This document shows positions 11,101 through 23,167 of a stretch of 64,000 nt of DNA, piece after piece. Origin of the DNA: Solanum dulcamara (taxonomy: Eukaryota; Streptophyta; Magnoliopsida; Solanales; Solanaceae); NCBI RefSeq assembly GCF_947179165.1, contig NC_077246.1:69536421-69600420 (forward strand). The letters run 5' to 3'. The notes beneath the pieces are model-generated. The model searched no databases. It was not told the DNA's origin and worked only from the letters and a program-made list of their open reading frames with translations. Every line of letters starts with the position of its first letter. Within the stretch, counting starts at the first letter, position 1. Made by a program: the position numbers and the translations under genes.

Positions 11101-14100
11101 GACGAGACGGGTGCGGGATATGTGTGGGATTCGGTCAACCCACATCAGATACATCAGACGAGTGCGGGATATGTGTGGAATTCGGTCAACCCACATCGGA
11201 TACTTTGACCAAGATACCTTTCCTCTTGGTCAATATTTGTTGCTTCATGTTTCAAGCCAAACAGAGAGATGCTAAATATTCAAGCGGTTGTGTTCCGATT
11301 TATGGTAAACAGTAGTAATTATGTGTAAGGAGAGTTGGTGGAAGGTCTTGAATAACTTTCTTTTTCTTTTCTAAAGGGAAGAATATCTTTATATTTATAA
11401 CTATATTTTTATAATATTGAATATTTTTAACCGAATTTCCGCACCAGTATCTATACTCGGATTCGTATCCCCGAATCTTGAAATTTAGGTTTTACCGAAT
11501 CCGAGAGTCGGATTCGTATCCGTCTAGGACACCTGCACCTGAATTCGAGCAACTTAGGTTTTGCTAACCTACTACATGAAAGCAATACACTGGGTATGTT
11601 GTTGTTGTTGTACTACATGAAGGTAATAGGTTAGCATTGTCCCCATTTATAGTTTTCCTTAAGTACCCTTAATTTTAATCCTGAATTCATTGATGAGATT
11701 GGCTTTTTCATCTTTTGCCACAAAATGAAAAAGCTAAATCTGATATAACCCATCTGTTTTAGCCTTGGTGGGTAGAGTTACTTGATACATATTGCTGGTG
11801 GAAGGTGGCAGGTATTTCGTGGAATTAGTTGAGGTGCGCGAAAACTGGTCTGGACACCGCGGCCATAAAAAAATAAATGATATAACAGCAGTGACGGGGC
11901 CAGGATTTTCAATAAGGGGGTTCAAAATCTGAAGAAGAAGACACATGTACTAGCCGAAGGGGTTCAACATCTACTATTTATACATAAAAAATTATTTTAA
12001 CTATGTATAAATAGTATAATTTTTCGCTGAAGGGGGTTTGGATGAACCCCTAGCCACCATGTGGCTCCGCCCCTGATATAACTGTTTGCACCAGAAACAA
12101 AAAATTCTAATGCAATTCAATATGAGCTTTTGTACTGCATTGCTGCTATCTAAGGAAAAAAACTTCAGGAGAGCCATTGATACGGATTGAGAATTTGACT
12201 GTTGAAATATAGTATCTTATCCATTTAATCCATTTTCCTCCAAAACTCATGCGTGAGAGCAACTTCAGTAAGGATTCCCAATCGACATGATCATAGGGCT
12301 TTTTAGTGTCCAGTTTGCAAAGCATTCCTGACTTTCCTTGTTAGTTCTGGAATCAACTACTTCATTGACAATTAGGACTTCCATTATTTGTCTTTCTTTG
12401 ATGAAAGCCATCTGTTGAACATCTACCAGCTTGCGAATGACCCTTTTCAACCTCTCTTTTAGAACCTTTGGTAGTAGCTTGTACATACATCCTTGGCTCC
12501 TGTCTTCTTAGGAATCAAAGATATGTGAGTTGCATTGAAGTTTTTCTCAAAAACTCCAGGAGACTGGAAATTCTTGAAAGTATCCATGTTGTTCTAGTCA
12601 TCTAGACCAGGGACTTTATTTATGGCACACATCTTCAGACATGTAAACACCTCTTGCTCATCAGAATCCCTTTGTTGACCTTTTTTTCAACTTCAGTGAT
12701 CACTGGGCAATTGATAAAATTGCATGATGGTCTCCATTCCCGAGTCTCAGAGTAAATCTTCCTATAAAAATCAATGATTCCCCCCTTAATTCCGACTGGA
12801 TCTTCCACAGGTTCATCATGGATCACTAGTTAGTCTCTTGAGCCCAGAAGGCCCTGGTTCTTTTTCTCCATCCAATTTCTTCATTTTTGATGTGATCTCC
12901 GTACTCCATCAGAAGAGAAGCCTTCAATACTGATTCCACTTCGGTCAGAATTTTGTTCTCCTACACAACATCCAGATTAGCCAGTTGACTCGGAAGCTTC
13001 TGTCAGAATTTTGTTCTCCTGTACAACATCCAGATTAGCCAGTTGACTCAGAAGCTGAGCCTTTTTGAATGTCCAGGTCGCTTGGCTGCTTCTGCTCCAT
13101 TTTCTTAACTTCCCTTTTAAAGCTTTGAGTTTGCAAGCCAAGATGTAATCAGGCTTGTCTGTGAAATAAAACGAGTTCCACCAGTCTCTAATTTGTCCAC
13201 CAAACCTTCAGTATTCAGCCACCAATTATCACAATTTAAGTTGAGTTTATCCTTGTGTTAATCCATCTATGGTTCTCTGAATCTCTTGTTTATAGTTCTA
13301 GTTTAGTTTACAGATGGAGGTAACTAGTATATGAGGCTGATTGTTGCCTTGATTGCTCAAAACTTGTGTCGTGGTCTCTCTATTTCAATCTCCATCTTCT
13401 TCTTTCTCTTGGTTTTTTCTGTCTTAATAATCAATTGATCTGTTGTTACTAGTCATAGTCCATCTGTCATATATCAATTTCTTTCACCTCCTTTTCGTAA
13501 TTTTTGTTTTCTATGGCATGACTGTCATTATATACTGATTAGGGTTTTATTCCATGTCTTTCCTTAGTTTGTTAATCTTCCATGTTTGTATCTTTTCAGC
13601 TACTGCCTTGATAAAGTTCCCAGTACATTTGATGAATATGTCTATTGGGTCTGTGATGATTGTGAGGTGAAGATGCCAAATGAACTCACTATCAGAAATT
13701 CTGATGCCGTCTCACCTGAAAATTGCACTAGTTCAAGACATCTTAAAGCAAGTTCTGAAGCAAAACTTGACGTTCCTCCATTGATAGCTGAGGTAGAAGT
13801 AACGATGGTTCAAAATAAGTCTTCCGAGGAAGATGTTGAGAAACATCCTGGAATTGATTTGGTAGAGCGTAGTCAGTTAGGAAGTGATAGCGGAGGTAGG
13901 AAGATGAGCACGGAGAAGAAGTCTAATCCTACGTCTGTGATAGATAAGAAAGACTTTGTTCATGCTGTCGTGGAACAAGCACTACCTGTTCTTGATCCTA
14001 TTTGGAGGTAAGGGGATATCTCATAGATTATTCGCTTGGGTGATAATATATCAATATGGACCTGTTGTATTGTGAATGAAAATGTCCGTTTTCTTGCACT

Positions 14101-14856
14101 TTTGCTGGCAGGGGTAGTTTTAACATATGGAACAAAGAGTATAAGACATTTGGTGGAGTTGTTGCTCACCTATCAGTCAGAGCATGCCAAAAGGTTTTTG
14201 AAGAAGCAAAGTTATTTTCACTTTTTCTTCCCTTGGAAATGCTTCCGAAATCTGATATATGGCCTAAGAGTTTCAATACATCAGAGCCTAGAGATGATAA
14301 TATTGCATTGTATTTCTTTCCTTTGGATGCAAGGTAATTACTTTATAGTTTCACCATTTTACGCTTAGTTATCATCAAATTCACTTTGTTGTCATTTTAT
14401 TTTTCCCCGTACAGATACGAGCAAGATTTTGATCATTTGGTTGATGAGATGATTGGTGAAGAACTTGCTCTCCGAGCAGTTATGACAAATGCAGAACTGT
14501 TGGTTTTCACATCCACAGAACTTCCCCTGCATTACTGGAGTAAGTTTTCATTTGATATTCGATAAAGGAGGAACCACAAAAGCTTAGATCTTGGTTTCAT
14601 TGTTAAGTTGTTTGATGAAATTGGTTGACCAGGATTCCAACACAAACACTACTTATGGGGTGTTTTTAAAGCGAAGCAGGATTCTAGTAGCTGTCAAATG
14701 GTATCGAATGGGATTAAATCTGTGATGCTTCAGACTCCTGAGAATGTTTTGGCTGCAAAAGATCATATAAACCTTGTGGAAGCCAAAACTTCGCGCGCTG
14801 AGAGTCCTATTAGCACTTTAAGCAATAACGCAAGCTTTGGGTCCGGCAGTTCCTGA
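8148..14856 (+). CDS. AIPP2-like PHD-finger protein (SPOC-like C-terminal domain)
   Basis: Six exons: 8148-8150, 10446-10531, 13600-14007, 14112-14333, 14415-14539, 14633-14856; 355 residues, all junctions GT..AG and in phase. Residues 1-52 form a PHD-type zinc finger (C5, C8, C20, H29, C32, C48, C51). Tyr23 stands where the fourth Cys is expected. After a Ser/Glu-rich linker, residues ~162-305 form the SPOC-like domain of plant AIPP2/PAIPP2-type proteins (landmarks [30 protein letters not shown]). Family members act in chromatin silencing and transcription control. Introns 1 and 2 (2.3 and 3.1 kb) are packed with transposons. The proposed first exon is only the ATG. That is inferred: ATG directly precedes GTAGGT and supplies Met before VTICLQCG. 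A longer upstream exon is the alternative. Confidence 0.82.
8631..8862. mobile_element. Stowaway MITE with TA duplication
   Basis: Inverted termini CTCCTCTATTTCACTTTATA and TATAAAGAGGGAG, flanked by TA at 8629-8630 and 8863-8864. A paralogous copy of the surrounding sequence at about 9310-9355 lacks the element and reads straight through TATCTTTTACTTGTTTTAG, an empty site with a single TA. Confidence 0.85.
9372..9809. repeat. Perfect 219-bp tandem duplication
   Basis: AATGGGTAGGGGCACTGCCC begins at 9372 and again at 9591. The two 219-bp copies appear identical throughout by eye. Neighbouring repeats of the same composite are much more diverged, so this is either a very recent duplication or an assembly artefact. 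Confidence 0.9.
11061..11560. repeat. Plant repeat with GTGCGGGATATGTGTGG motifs (intron 2)
   Basis: Contains two direct copies of GTGCGGGATATGTGTGG-ATTCGGTCAACCCACATC (near 11110 and 11161). Further on are inverted-sense words (CGAATTTCCGCACC, CGGATTCGTATCC) and a third block ending CACCTGCACCTGAATTCG. It looks like a nonautonomous repeat with internal duplication, family not recognised. The 84-codon frame over its left part is a by-product. Confidence 0.5.
11588..11610 (+). mobile_element. 23-bp micro-insertion of an RTE/Au-type 3' tail
   Basis: CACTGGGTATG followed by (TTG)4 lies between TACTACATGAAAGCAATA (11570-11587) and TACTACATGAAGGTAATA (11611-11628), a target duplication of 18 bp with two mismatches. 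It is the extreme 3' end of the LINE/SINE tail family and nothing more. Confidence 0.75.
11757..11876 (+). mobile_element. Solanaceae SINE, 3' portion
   Basis: Body sequence from the Solanaceae tRNA-derived SINE family that recurs through the window: AGCCTTGGTGGGTAGAG, GGAAGGTGGCAGGTAT, GGAATTAGTTGAGGTGCGCG, TCTGGACACCGCGG, then an A-rich end. The pol III promoter half is missing. It sits in intron 2 of the AIPP2-like gene. Confidence 0.7.
11889..12075. mobile_element. hAT-type MITE, 187 bp
   Basis: Termini CAGTGACGGGGCCAGGA and TGGCTCCGCCCCTG are imperfect inverted repeats. Near-matching flanks (ATATAACAG on the left, ATATAACTG on the right) suggest an 8-9 bp duplication, as for hAT elements. 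The interior holds short mirrored blocks (GGGGGTTCAAA, GGGGTTTGGATGAACCCC). It belongs to the family also present at 8349, 9010 and 9491. Confidence 0.7.
12240..13215 (-). pseudogene. L1-type LINE reverse transcriptase fragment
   Basis: Minus-strand broken frames match plant L1-like LINE polymerase. 12635-12826 corresponds to the linker before the RT palm ([16 protein letters not shown]-like). 12265-12486 covers RT motifs around ANRLK.V...[10 protein letters not shown] and NEVVDSR. Stops and frameshifts break it, and no YxDD block is visible. A 58-bp internal tandem duplication (GTCAGAATTTTG at 12944 and 13002) is an added lesion. It lies antisense in intron 2 of the AIPP2-like gene. Confidence 0.75.
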
Positions 14857-15008
14857 AGCATCTGTACTCTACTTTTCATGTTGAGCTTCTCAATATGAGC
14901 TAGTTTCTGTACCATTTGACTGACATGAAAATTTTGAGACCTCACGAATGCGTTTTTGGGCTGTTGGTAAATAACCTGGTGGAAAAAGCGACAAAGCTAG
15001 GTCTGCAG

Positions 15009-15165
15009 GGATTTGGTCTAATGGTAAGAGCGCATCACATGGTGTGAGAGTTAGACGCACATGATTGGTTAAGTGAATAACAGGATGGATCCATTATCCA
15101 CCAGATTTCGGATCTTTGTGCTGCTGGTTCTCAGGGATTTCTCGGTTATCAACAAATAAAACCGG
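15009..15165 (+). mobile_element. tRNA-derived SINE, internally shortened
   Basis: Begins with a tRNA-like A-box region (TTTGGTCTAATGGTAAGAGC) and continues into body words typical of a Solanaceae SINE (ATCCATTATCCACCAGATTTC, TTGTGCTGCTGG, GGGATTTCTCGGTTATC). No complete cloverleaf can be folded and no canonical B box is present, so it is not a functional tRNA gene. Confidence 0.55.
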
Positions 15166-15486
15166 CGTTTTTTCTTCAGTTGAAGAATCTGATGTCCTGT
15201 GAAATGCAACCATATGTAACATGTCATCTGTTTAGCTGTACATGGTAGATAAAGTGTGGTTGTTTTGGAAACCATTGTAGATGATTGGTAGGCAGGCAGA
15301 ACTTTTCATTCCCTCTAAGAAGTGGGTATTTTGGTCTTTTTTACCCTTCCTGGGAGCTCCCATCTTTTTGGCTTCTTTAGTGACTCGAACAGAATAAAGG
15401 TGGTGGGTGTTTACCATCCGAGCAATCACTCTTGTCTATGTTTTACTTATAGGGGTGGGGTTTAATTATGTATAATTGGATATTAG

Positions 15487-15800
15487 CGCTTTTGGTCTCA
15501 GTTATTGATAAATTTTTGGTTTGGTCCTTGAGATAATGACTCGTTGCATTTAATGTTCAATCAATTAAAATGTGTGTTATTTGTCCATTTACGTAAGGAA
15601 TGGTATGTTACATTTTAAAACTATATTACTGGAAAATGGCAATACAAAGTTAACTTAATGCAGGGGTATATAAGTTGTGAAACAGTTAGTAATTATGAAA
15701 AATTTGTAAATATTGACAAGTAAAGTATCCGGTGTACTTAAGCTTCCGCTATGCACAGGGTTTGGGGAAGAGTCCGACCACAAGGATCTATTGATAAGTA
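15487..15800. repeat. Dispersed repeat and TS SINE fragment
   Basis: 15487-15600 resembles 5047-5165 (see that entry). At 15730-15800 lies a minus-oriented piece of the TS SINE 3' half: TTAAGCTTCCGCTATGCAC, then GGGGAAGAGTCCGACCACAAGG, complementary to the end of the TS SINE at 6399-6553. The remainder of 14857-16432 is AT-rich spacer ending in the probable PBC1 leader. Confidence 0.55.
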
Positions 15801-16432
15801 AAGGAATAAAAATATATATCATAATTAATTGAAGGTTAATATACATTAATCGTTGGGACGTTCCCATGTAGTTCATATATAAGTTCACACTACAAAATGA
15901 AAATTTATTTAGCTAATTCAAACTTATTTGAGATTGAAGTGTAATTATTGTTATTATTATAATACTTTTTTTTACTATTATGAATTTTACTTTTGTCGTT
16001 TCAACATTTATTTAACAAATATATTAATCGTTAAGTCAAAAAAGTAATAAAACAAAATCATGTGTAAAAATGATCAAATAATATTCCTAAACTTTATATA
16101 AAAAAACCAAATATACTCATCATTTTCGCCAAAAGGATCAAATATAGGCATATTTGGTTTGTTAATAAGATTAATTCTCCCTTAACTAGAGGTCTCGCAT
16201 TTGAACCTGAATTTCAGAAAATCTTTGATAGAAAATGCTCCCCGAATGGAGTCTTGTGCCGCGCGAATGACATTTTTGACCCTTTACTCTTATAAATTTA
16301 AAAATCCCCCAAAATTCAACATCAAGGTCCTGCAATTGAAGTGTTCTTCAAGACACCAAAACCTCAGTCTCTCTTCATTAGCAAAAGCATTCCGCAAGAA
16401 AAAATCGATTCGTTTCTCTAAATCACTCTCCA

Positions 16433-19400
16433 ATGTCGGTAAGTTCTTCTTCTTCTTCCTCCATCCTGCATACTTTGAACTGCACAATTTTTTTCCTATT
16501 TATGCTTAGTACAGTTGTAAAACCTAGATCGATAAAATAGCGTATTATTTTTAAAAAAAATATATTCAATTTTTGGTAAATTTTTTGAACAGATCTTCGA
16601 GTATAATGGAAGTGCTTTGGTTGCGATGGTTGGGAAAAACTGTTTCGCTATTGCGAGTGATAGGCGTCTTGGAGTACAGCTACAGACAATCGCCACTGAT
16701 TTCCAGAGGATTTATAAAATACATGAGAAGCTTTTTATTGGACTTTCTGGCTTGGCTACTGATACTCAAACACTGTAATTTCTAATTTTTTCTTTCTGTT
16801 TTTACTGTTTTTTCTAGCTAAAGATTGATACGAGCAACCAAGGGTGTGACTTAGTGGTTAATGAACTGGGTTGAGAGCCGTGAGGTCTCAGGATCAAATT
16901 CCAGCTGAAATAAAAAATACTAGGTCATTTCTTCCAATCTGTCCTATCCTTTGGGAGACAGAGTTAAATGGTACCTGTTGTTGTGGGTGGGAGGTGGCCA
17001 GTATCCTGTAAAAGCTGGTACGGACCCCACCAGTTATTAAAAAAAAGATAGATAGGACGCAATGAAAGAAAAAGATCAATGTAGGTGATATGTGCAAGTT
17101 TTAGGCTTATTAGAGAACTTCCATATTATTACTGTTATCATTATATATGTATTTAACTTGTTTGGCACTTAGGCGTAGTTGTTGTAGTTATTATTAGTAC
17201 TATTTTTCCTGCATCTCAATTGTGTTGGGCGTTTTAAGCGTTTTTTAGAAATTACCATCATTTATTTAAGGACCCATTTCTTTATTTTTGAAAGATTTAT
17301 AGAGCACATTATTAGAAAAGTATATTGGAGTAGAAATTTTATGCGTGGAATTTTGAGTGGGGGTTTGGAGTTGGTGATTACTTACTAAGAGGCTTTCTGT
17401 GGGTTGGGGGTGTGGGGAGTGGACAATAAAGGGTGAAACTGGTGTTTTACTTATTTATACTGATGCATTCTTGTTGATTGTGGAATAGGGAGAGGGTGTA
17501 TTACAATCTGCTTATTAGTAGTTTGATTTGTTTGGATTATGCACACTGATATGAGCTTTTGGTAATGGTTTCTTCAGGCATCAACGCCTCATGTTCCGTC
17601 ACAAGCTATATGAGCTTAGAGAAGATAGGAATATGAAGCCTGAGACCTTTGCGAGCCTTGTATCTGCTATGCTTTATGAGAAAAGGTTGGTAACTAGCAT
17701 ATGTTCTTTTACAGTGTGTTAATGTTTACTTTCTGAAGATTACATGGTGTCAGAGTCATTATTGCATGTTCTTGATTATGAATAGCATTTTCTGAGAGTT
17801 GATCAAATAATTTTTAATTGAGTATAAACTGTTTAAATGACACCTGTATATAAGGTTTCAATACAACCCATGTATTGTCTTGTGATATAATACAAAGTTA
17901 CCAAGTTCAAAAGAAAAACTGTTTAAATGACTGCCTTTCGATTCAATAGGAATTTTAAGAACTTTGCTGTGTGAACGACCACAAAAAAGAACTTTGCTGG
18001 GTGAAGCTTATAGAAGTCTTTTTAAAAATGTTCAAGCATCAGAGATTTAAAATCTGTTTCTTTTCATCCATTATACCTAGACCTTCCATAATTTGCTATT
18101 TCTTTCCCACCTTACGGTTTAATGTTGCTTGGTACTGCCTCTTCTTTCTACATGACCACATGACTAAACTCATTAAGAAAGCAATCTTCAGAGAGAATTG
18201 TAGCCCCTAAGTAGAGAATGAGATGGATCTTTTTTTTCCTTCTTCTGAGAATGTAACACAATATATATACACACACACACCAAAGGTGTATTCAAGTAAT
18301 AATTACAATAGTCAAAGAGCAAAACCCACCACCTATCTACTCATAAGTAATCTAAAACACAACAAAAGTCCTCAGCTTCTAAAGGATATTTATGTTTACA
18401 CCAAAAGTAGAAAAGGCCTAGACAGTTCTTCTTTAAGATCTGAAAAGTACAGATCTTATCTTCAAAACACCTCTGATCCCTTTCTCTCCAAATAGTCTAC
18501 CATATGCCAGCTGGGACAATTTTCCATCTCTCCTTGTGACCTGACTGAATGCCATCTCTATTCCAACAAGTTAAGGCTTCATGAATATTCCTTGGCATTG
18601 ACCACCTGGATATCCCTTAGGTTGATGAAAAACTGCCATAGTTTCTGAGTCACTGTACAATGTAAAAAGAGGTGATTTATTGTCTCAGCCTCAATTCCAC
18701 CAAAGAAACATCTAGAACACAAGTGAAGACCCCTTTTCATAAGATTATCTTGAGTCAAAGCAGCCTGTTTAGCCAGTAACCATGTGAAGCATGCTACCTT
18801 GAATGGAATCTTTACTTTCCATACCATCTTCTGAGGCCAACTACCAGGTTGCGTATTTGATCTATGCAAGCACTTATGAGCAGATTTAACAGAAAATCTA
18901 TCCTTCCTGTCTCTTATCCAAAGTCCAAACTAAGTTGTCCTCCCTTGTATTTAAGTCTTGGAACTGTTTCAGAATGCTATAGAATTCAGTCAACTCATCC
19001 ACTTTCCAATCTTTTAGGAGTCTTCTGAACCTGAAGTTTCATCCTATAGTAGCCCTCACCTCCTTAACTGTTGCCCTTCTCTGTAGGTTCAAATTGTACA
19101 TAACAGGAAACCTAGACTTCATCCCCTCTTCTTTTCATTTCTTCCTTTTTCTCTCTTCCACTGAGCCAGAAATACAGAATAGAAGAGGGAACCTAACTCC
19201 TTTTTAGTTGTAGATTGTAGAAAAGTAAAAAACAATGCTCCCAGACTTAACAGGTCATTCTGCTTATAGACTGACCCATTTCTAATTCTTTTCGTCACAT
19301 ATGTTTTCCCTTTTAATCACTTCTATAGAAAAATACTATAACATTTAGGACACCTACAAAGTGGAAAAGTGTGCTTACATGGAAAGTCTTTTTTAGTAAA

Positions 19401-22400
19401 AATAAAAACAAACTGTTGTTGGCAAAGGTAAAAAATAGATCATTTTTTTTTCATGTTTTCTACCAAGTATATATTGGAAAGTCTTTACTTATCTTTGTCT
19501 TTAGTTTTGTTTACCAAGATGTCATTATGGAGCATGGCTTCATTGATAGCAGTGAAGTACTACCGTAAAGTGTACACTTGTATTGTTGTACCATCTTATG
19601 TCTATTTAGTGTGAAAAAATGCAGGAACCTAGTTGTGGGGACATTATACCTCTTGGTGTGTACAATACTTCCTGAAATATGTTGATTTATGGAAAAAACT
19701 TGAAATAGGTTGCAAGTCATTGAAGCACATTTTGCCCTCACGAATAGTTCAAATGGCAAAGGTTGAGGGACTTGTGATTTAGGTCATAGGTTTGAGCCCT
19801 GCACCATGTGAACTAACTTGGAATTAAGTGGAGAAGGATAGAGGAACGACCCGAGTGTCGGAGGCTTCAATTGGTCTTAAGGGTTCGCCGCAGGCGAATT
19901 CTTTGGTCTTTAGAAAAAGGTCATTGAAGCTAATGTTTGTTGGCTTGCTCCATAATTCTTTTAACCCCAAAAGTTCAAACCCTGAATTTCAAGCTCAAAC
20001 TAGCTAATGATCCATTGGATCTTAGATTTAAGTTGGCTTTAACTGATGAGTGGGCTGAGACATCGTTTTCCATTTAATAGACTAGATCTGAGGTTTCATC
20101 TATTGGATTAGAAGAAAGGAGAATAGAAAGAAATGAGTGTGAAGAATGAGTAACGCAAAATCAGAGGAGAGCAGAAAGGGCTCTTTAGTGTGAAAATATT
20201 TCCTACATTGTATCCAAAGGTTACTCAAGATAGGAGCATGTGCTCAGATATTAATATGGGTAGAAATCACATCAGATGACATGTTCTTACTTTTGGTTAA
20301 TTTTTCATACGTTACTCTATAAAAATTCTAATTCCACAGCTTGCAATATCCCCCCTCCCCCTCCCCCCCACCCCCTCCCACAAAAGCCCCCATATGCAGA
20401 CATGTTTTAGACATCACACATGTTGATTTTACAGGTATGATCCATATGAAGTGGTTAATTAAATAAAGCTCTCAAACTTTCTTGTCGAACGTATCCTGTT
20501 CGTATCTGAGCTCAAAAATTAATCAAGCGTAACCTTAGCATTTGGACTTAATGAACTAAACAAAAACTGCTCACTCCAAATAGCTTTTTAGTTGGACAAA
20601 ACCTGTTAAATCCAGTCTGGGTTGTTTATCTTGTCATCCATGATCAATGCTTCATCAACTTGTTCATTATCCTTTTGATTTTGTCTAGGTTTGGTCCATA
20701 CTTGTGCCAGCCTGTAATTGCTGGATTAGGAGATGATGACAAGCCTTTTATTTGCACAATGGACTCTATTGGAGCAAAGTATGTTTTCTTTCTTTCTACT
20801 GCTTCAAGTTCTAAAATTTGTAGACTATGTACTCTACCAGGGTCCCCATGGCATTGCATGCTTATAATATTGCTACTTAGATGTAATGCTTGTCGTGCAG
20901 GGAGCTCGCAAAAGATTTTGTTGTTTCCGGGACTGCATCTGAATCACTTTACGGTGCCTGTGAGGCCATGTTCAAACCCGACATGGTTTGTACTCTTCCT
21001 GCTGTCTTTTTGCCATATAATTACATATTCAGTCTCTAGCTTGAATACCATATATCACACGTCCATTTTTTTTGTGTGTAATGGAAATAATCATCCTAGA
21101 GTTGCTGAAGTGCTGCTTTTATTTGATGCTTCAGCTGGCAGTTGGGGATTACTCTGTATAGTCTATGCTTGGAGACAGAACAGGGAGTCTCATAGTCACT
21201 GTTCTCTGTTTTGATTAAATAAAATTGGCAGATTTGACAAAAAAAAAATTTAGCAGACACTGCTTGATGGGTTAAAATCTGACATTAGTAATGCCCCAAG
21301 GGGGGTGGAGTGCAATAACAGTAGATAATATGACAAAGACGAGGGTGGTGGTGGTGAGGTGGTGTTGCTTTTTTCCTTTTGATCCTTAAAGCTATTTTAA
21401 TCCATTAACAAAAAAGTTGTGGTGGTGAGTTGGTATTGTTTGTGCAAGGAGAAGGTGAACACGTCACATCTTATTATATCGTCGGTTCTCAATACAATTG
21501 TGGATGTTGCACTTTTTTACTTGATGTGACTTTGATGATGCTGAGGAGGGGGTAGAGATTGTCATCTCTTATAAACACAAAGGATCGACTAGGAGAACAT
21601 GGCAGCATGGGAAAGTATGCCACTGTGTATTTTTTGGACTATTCAGAATGAGCCTAAAAGATTAATTCCATAATAATGCAAAGAAGTATTGAAAAGTATT
21701 TCTATCACATTCTTTTGTTGTAGACAGAGGATACCAGTGTGTACAGATGATTGGGATAGCAAGATGAACTATGGGTGGTGGAGCCAGTTGTGCCACTCAC
21801 TTTGAAAATTGTTTTTTTTGACACCATTTTGTGTGATATCACCGAAATGATTTTTGACTAACAAACAAAATGAATAAGATGAGAGTTTTATTCATGTTAA
21901 TTGTAAGACGGGTATTTAAGTTTCTCTCGAGGTTCAGAAACTTTCATTCAAAATTTGTTTTGAAATTGAACTCCCATTCCAATATTGCATGTACATGCTT
22001 CAGAACTTTTCTCTGTTACTCTTTGCAATGCTTCTGTTGTTTGTCATGGCATTTATTTCTTATTTTTATTGGCTTTATGGCTTCTATTTGTATGCTAAAC
22101 ATTTCAGGGACCAGAAGAATTGTTTGAGACCATCTCTCAGGCACTGTTGTCATCTGTAGACCGTGACTGTTTAAGTGGCTGGGGAGGACATGTTTATGTT
22201 GTGTAAGTATTCAGATGCTTTCATATGCGTATTTTCTTGATCATCTCTTCTTAGTAAGTGTCTACCAGAGTCACTAATTGAAACAAAAATTACTATATGA
22301 TCCTCAAATTATCCATCATCTATTATGTTCAAGATGGTGGTCTTGAAGGCAAAAACAAACCGTATGTGCCCAACATGCTTAGAGGGTTAGGTAATTTTAG

Positions 22401-23167
22401 AAAAGTGCCCTCCTAAAAGAGAAATAGCAAAAGAAGAGCCTGGAGTACAGAGAAGATATGTCATTATTAGGCATGGCGATGTGTTGGGTGGAATTGTTGA
22501 AGGGATCGGGTTTCAAATGTTGGAGATATGGGTTTCTTACTTGGGGCTTGGGGAATGAGGGGAAGTGGGTTTAGGAAGACGATAAGTCTTTAAGGCCTCG
22601 GCAGCGTGAAGGGGCTTGGCAAACTATGTTTCTCGGAATCCTCCAGAAATACCATCGAACTTGTGTCATACCCTCCAAATATGAATTTTTTTTGGAGGAT
22701 TTATCACAGCATTTTTTAAGGATCCGAACAACATTGCTGGCAAAAGGGTGGTTTGGTTGGAGAAAATGGTTGTTACATTTTGTAGTTAATGCACGTGGAG
22801 GTTCTCCCCAAACCCTGAGTCTGTACGGGATTATTATTGCACCTATTTTGAAAGATCAAGGACTTCAGTTTCCATTTTACTCTTTATGTGAGGCATTGTC
22901 CAGCTCCAGTGGAGTACTAAATTTGAACATACTCTTTATGCATCTCTCACGTTTTTTTCCTTTTTCCGTTTCTTTTCTCAATTATCGATCTATGATAGGG
23001 TTGGGATGATGGTGATCATGACATATCTCATGAAATCATATTAGTTCAAAATGAGTTGTTTTTAAGATTTTCAGTACTCCAATCTTATTTGTTCCAATCT
23101 ATGTATGTGTGGTTGCAGGACACCAACTGAAGTGACAGAGAGGATCTTGAAGGGAAGGATGGACTAA
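16433..23167 (+). CDS. PBC1: 20S proteasome subunit beta type-3
   Basis: Seven exons: 16433-16438, 16593-16774, 17578-17685, 20689-20778, 20901-20985, 22108-22202, 23119-23167; exact 615-bp frame, 204 residues, the usual length for this subunit. The protein begins MSIFEYNGSALVAMVGKNCF, continues through ASDRRLGVQ and GLATDTQTL, and ends TEVTERILKGRMD. Beta-3 is a structural, non-catalytic subunit of the 20S core (no N-terminal Thr nucleophile and no propeptide) and functions in cytosolic and nuclear protein turnover. The first exon encodes only two residues before a GTAAGT donor. Intron 3 (3.0 kb) contains an L1 fragment and a SINE; intron 2 contains a SINE. No disruptive lesion is visible. 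Confidence 0.97.
16833..17047 (+). mobile_element. Full-length Solanaceae SINE in PBC1 intron 2
   Basis: A-box region (TGACTTAGTGGTTAATGAA), B-box region (GGTCTCAGGATCAAATTCC), body (CTAGGTCATTTCTTCC, TGTCCTATCC, GGGAGGTGGCCAGTATCC) and an A-rich end. Possible imperfect flanks AAAGATTGATA and AAAGATAGATA. This is the most complete copy of the SINE family seen in fragments across the window. Confidence 0.75.
18487..19150 (-). pseudogene. L1-type LINE 3' fragment (zf-RVT zinc-binding domain)
   Basis: The 96-codon minus frame 18579-18869 reads as the C-terminal zinc-binding module of plant L1 reverse transcriptases. It has VWKVKIPFKVACFTWLLAK, RGLHLCSRCFFGG and ETINHLFLHCTVTQKLW, with the C-x2-C and H-x3-H/C pattern. 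Upstream coding (18900-19150) is frameshifted. It lies antisense within PBC1 intron 3. Confidence 0.75.
19745..19925 (+). mobile_element. tRNA-derived SINE in PBC1 intron 3
   Basis: A-box-like CAAATGGCAAAGGTTGAGG, B-box GGTTTGAGCCC, then AAGTGGAGAAGGATAGAGG and CTTCAATTGGTCTTAAGGG, ending A-rich. It belongs to a second Solanaceae SINE family, probably the same as 15009-15165. No clear target duplication. Confidence 0.6.
20344..20392 (+). repeat. C-rich low-complexity tract
   Basis: About 45 bases almost entirely C with scattered T/A, in PBC1 intron 3, ~300 bp before exon 4. It has four or more C runs on this strand (G runs on the other), so a G-quadruplex/i-motif is possible in principle. 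It is the only such tract in the window. Confidence 0.7.

Noticed and set aside
14036..14368. 110-codon frame overlapping AIPP2-like exon 4
   Set aside because: Out-of-frame shadow of exon 4 plus flanking intron.
15009..15080. tRNA gene candidate with a good A box
   Set aside because: No B box, no acceptor stem pairing and SINE body sequence follows; called as a SINE.
20660..21214. 184-codon frame overlapping PBC1 exons 4 and 5
   Set aside because: It reads exons 4 and 5 in a different frame together with intron; the true frame follows the spliced exons.
22626..23009. 127-codon plus frame in PBC1 intron 6
   Set aside because: Lies wholly between in-phase exons 6 and 7; no family recognised and the sequence looks like an eroded repeat.
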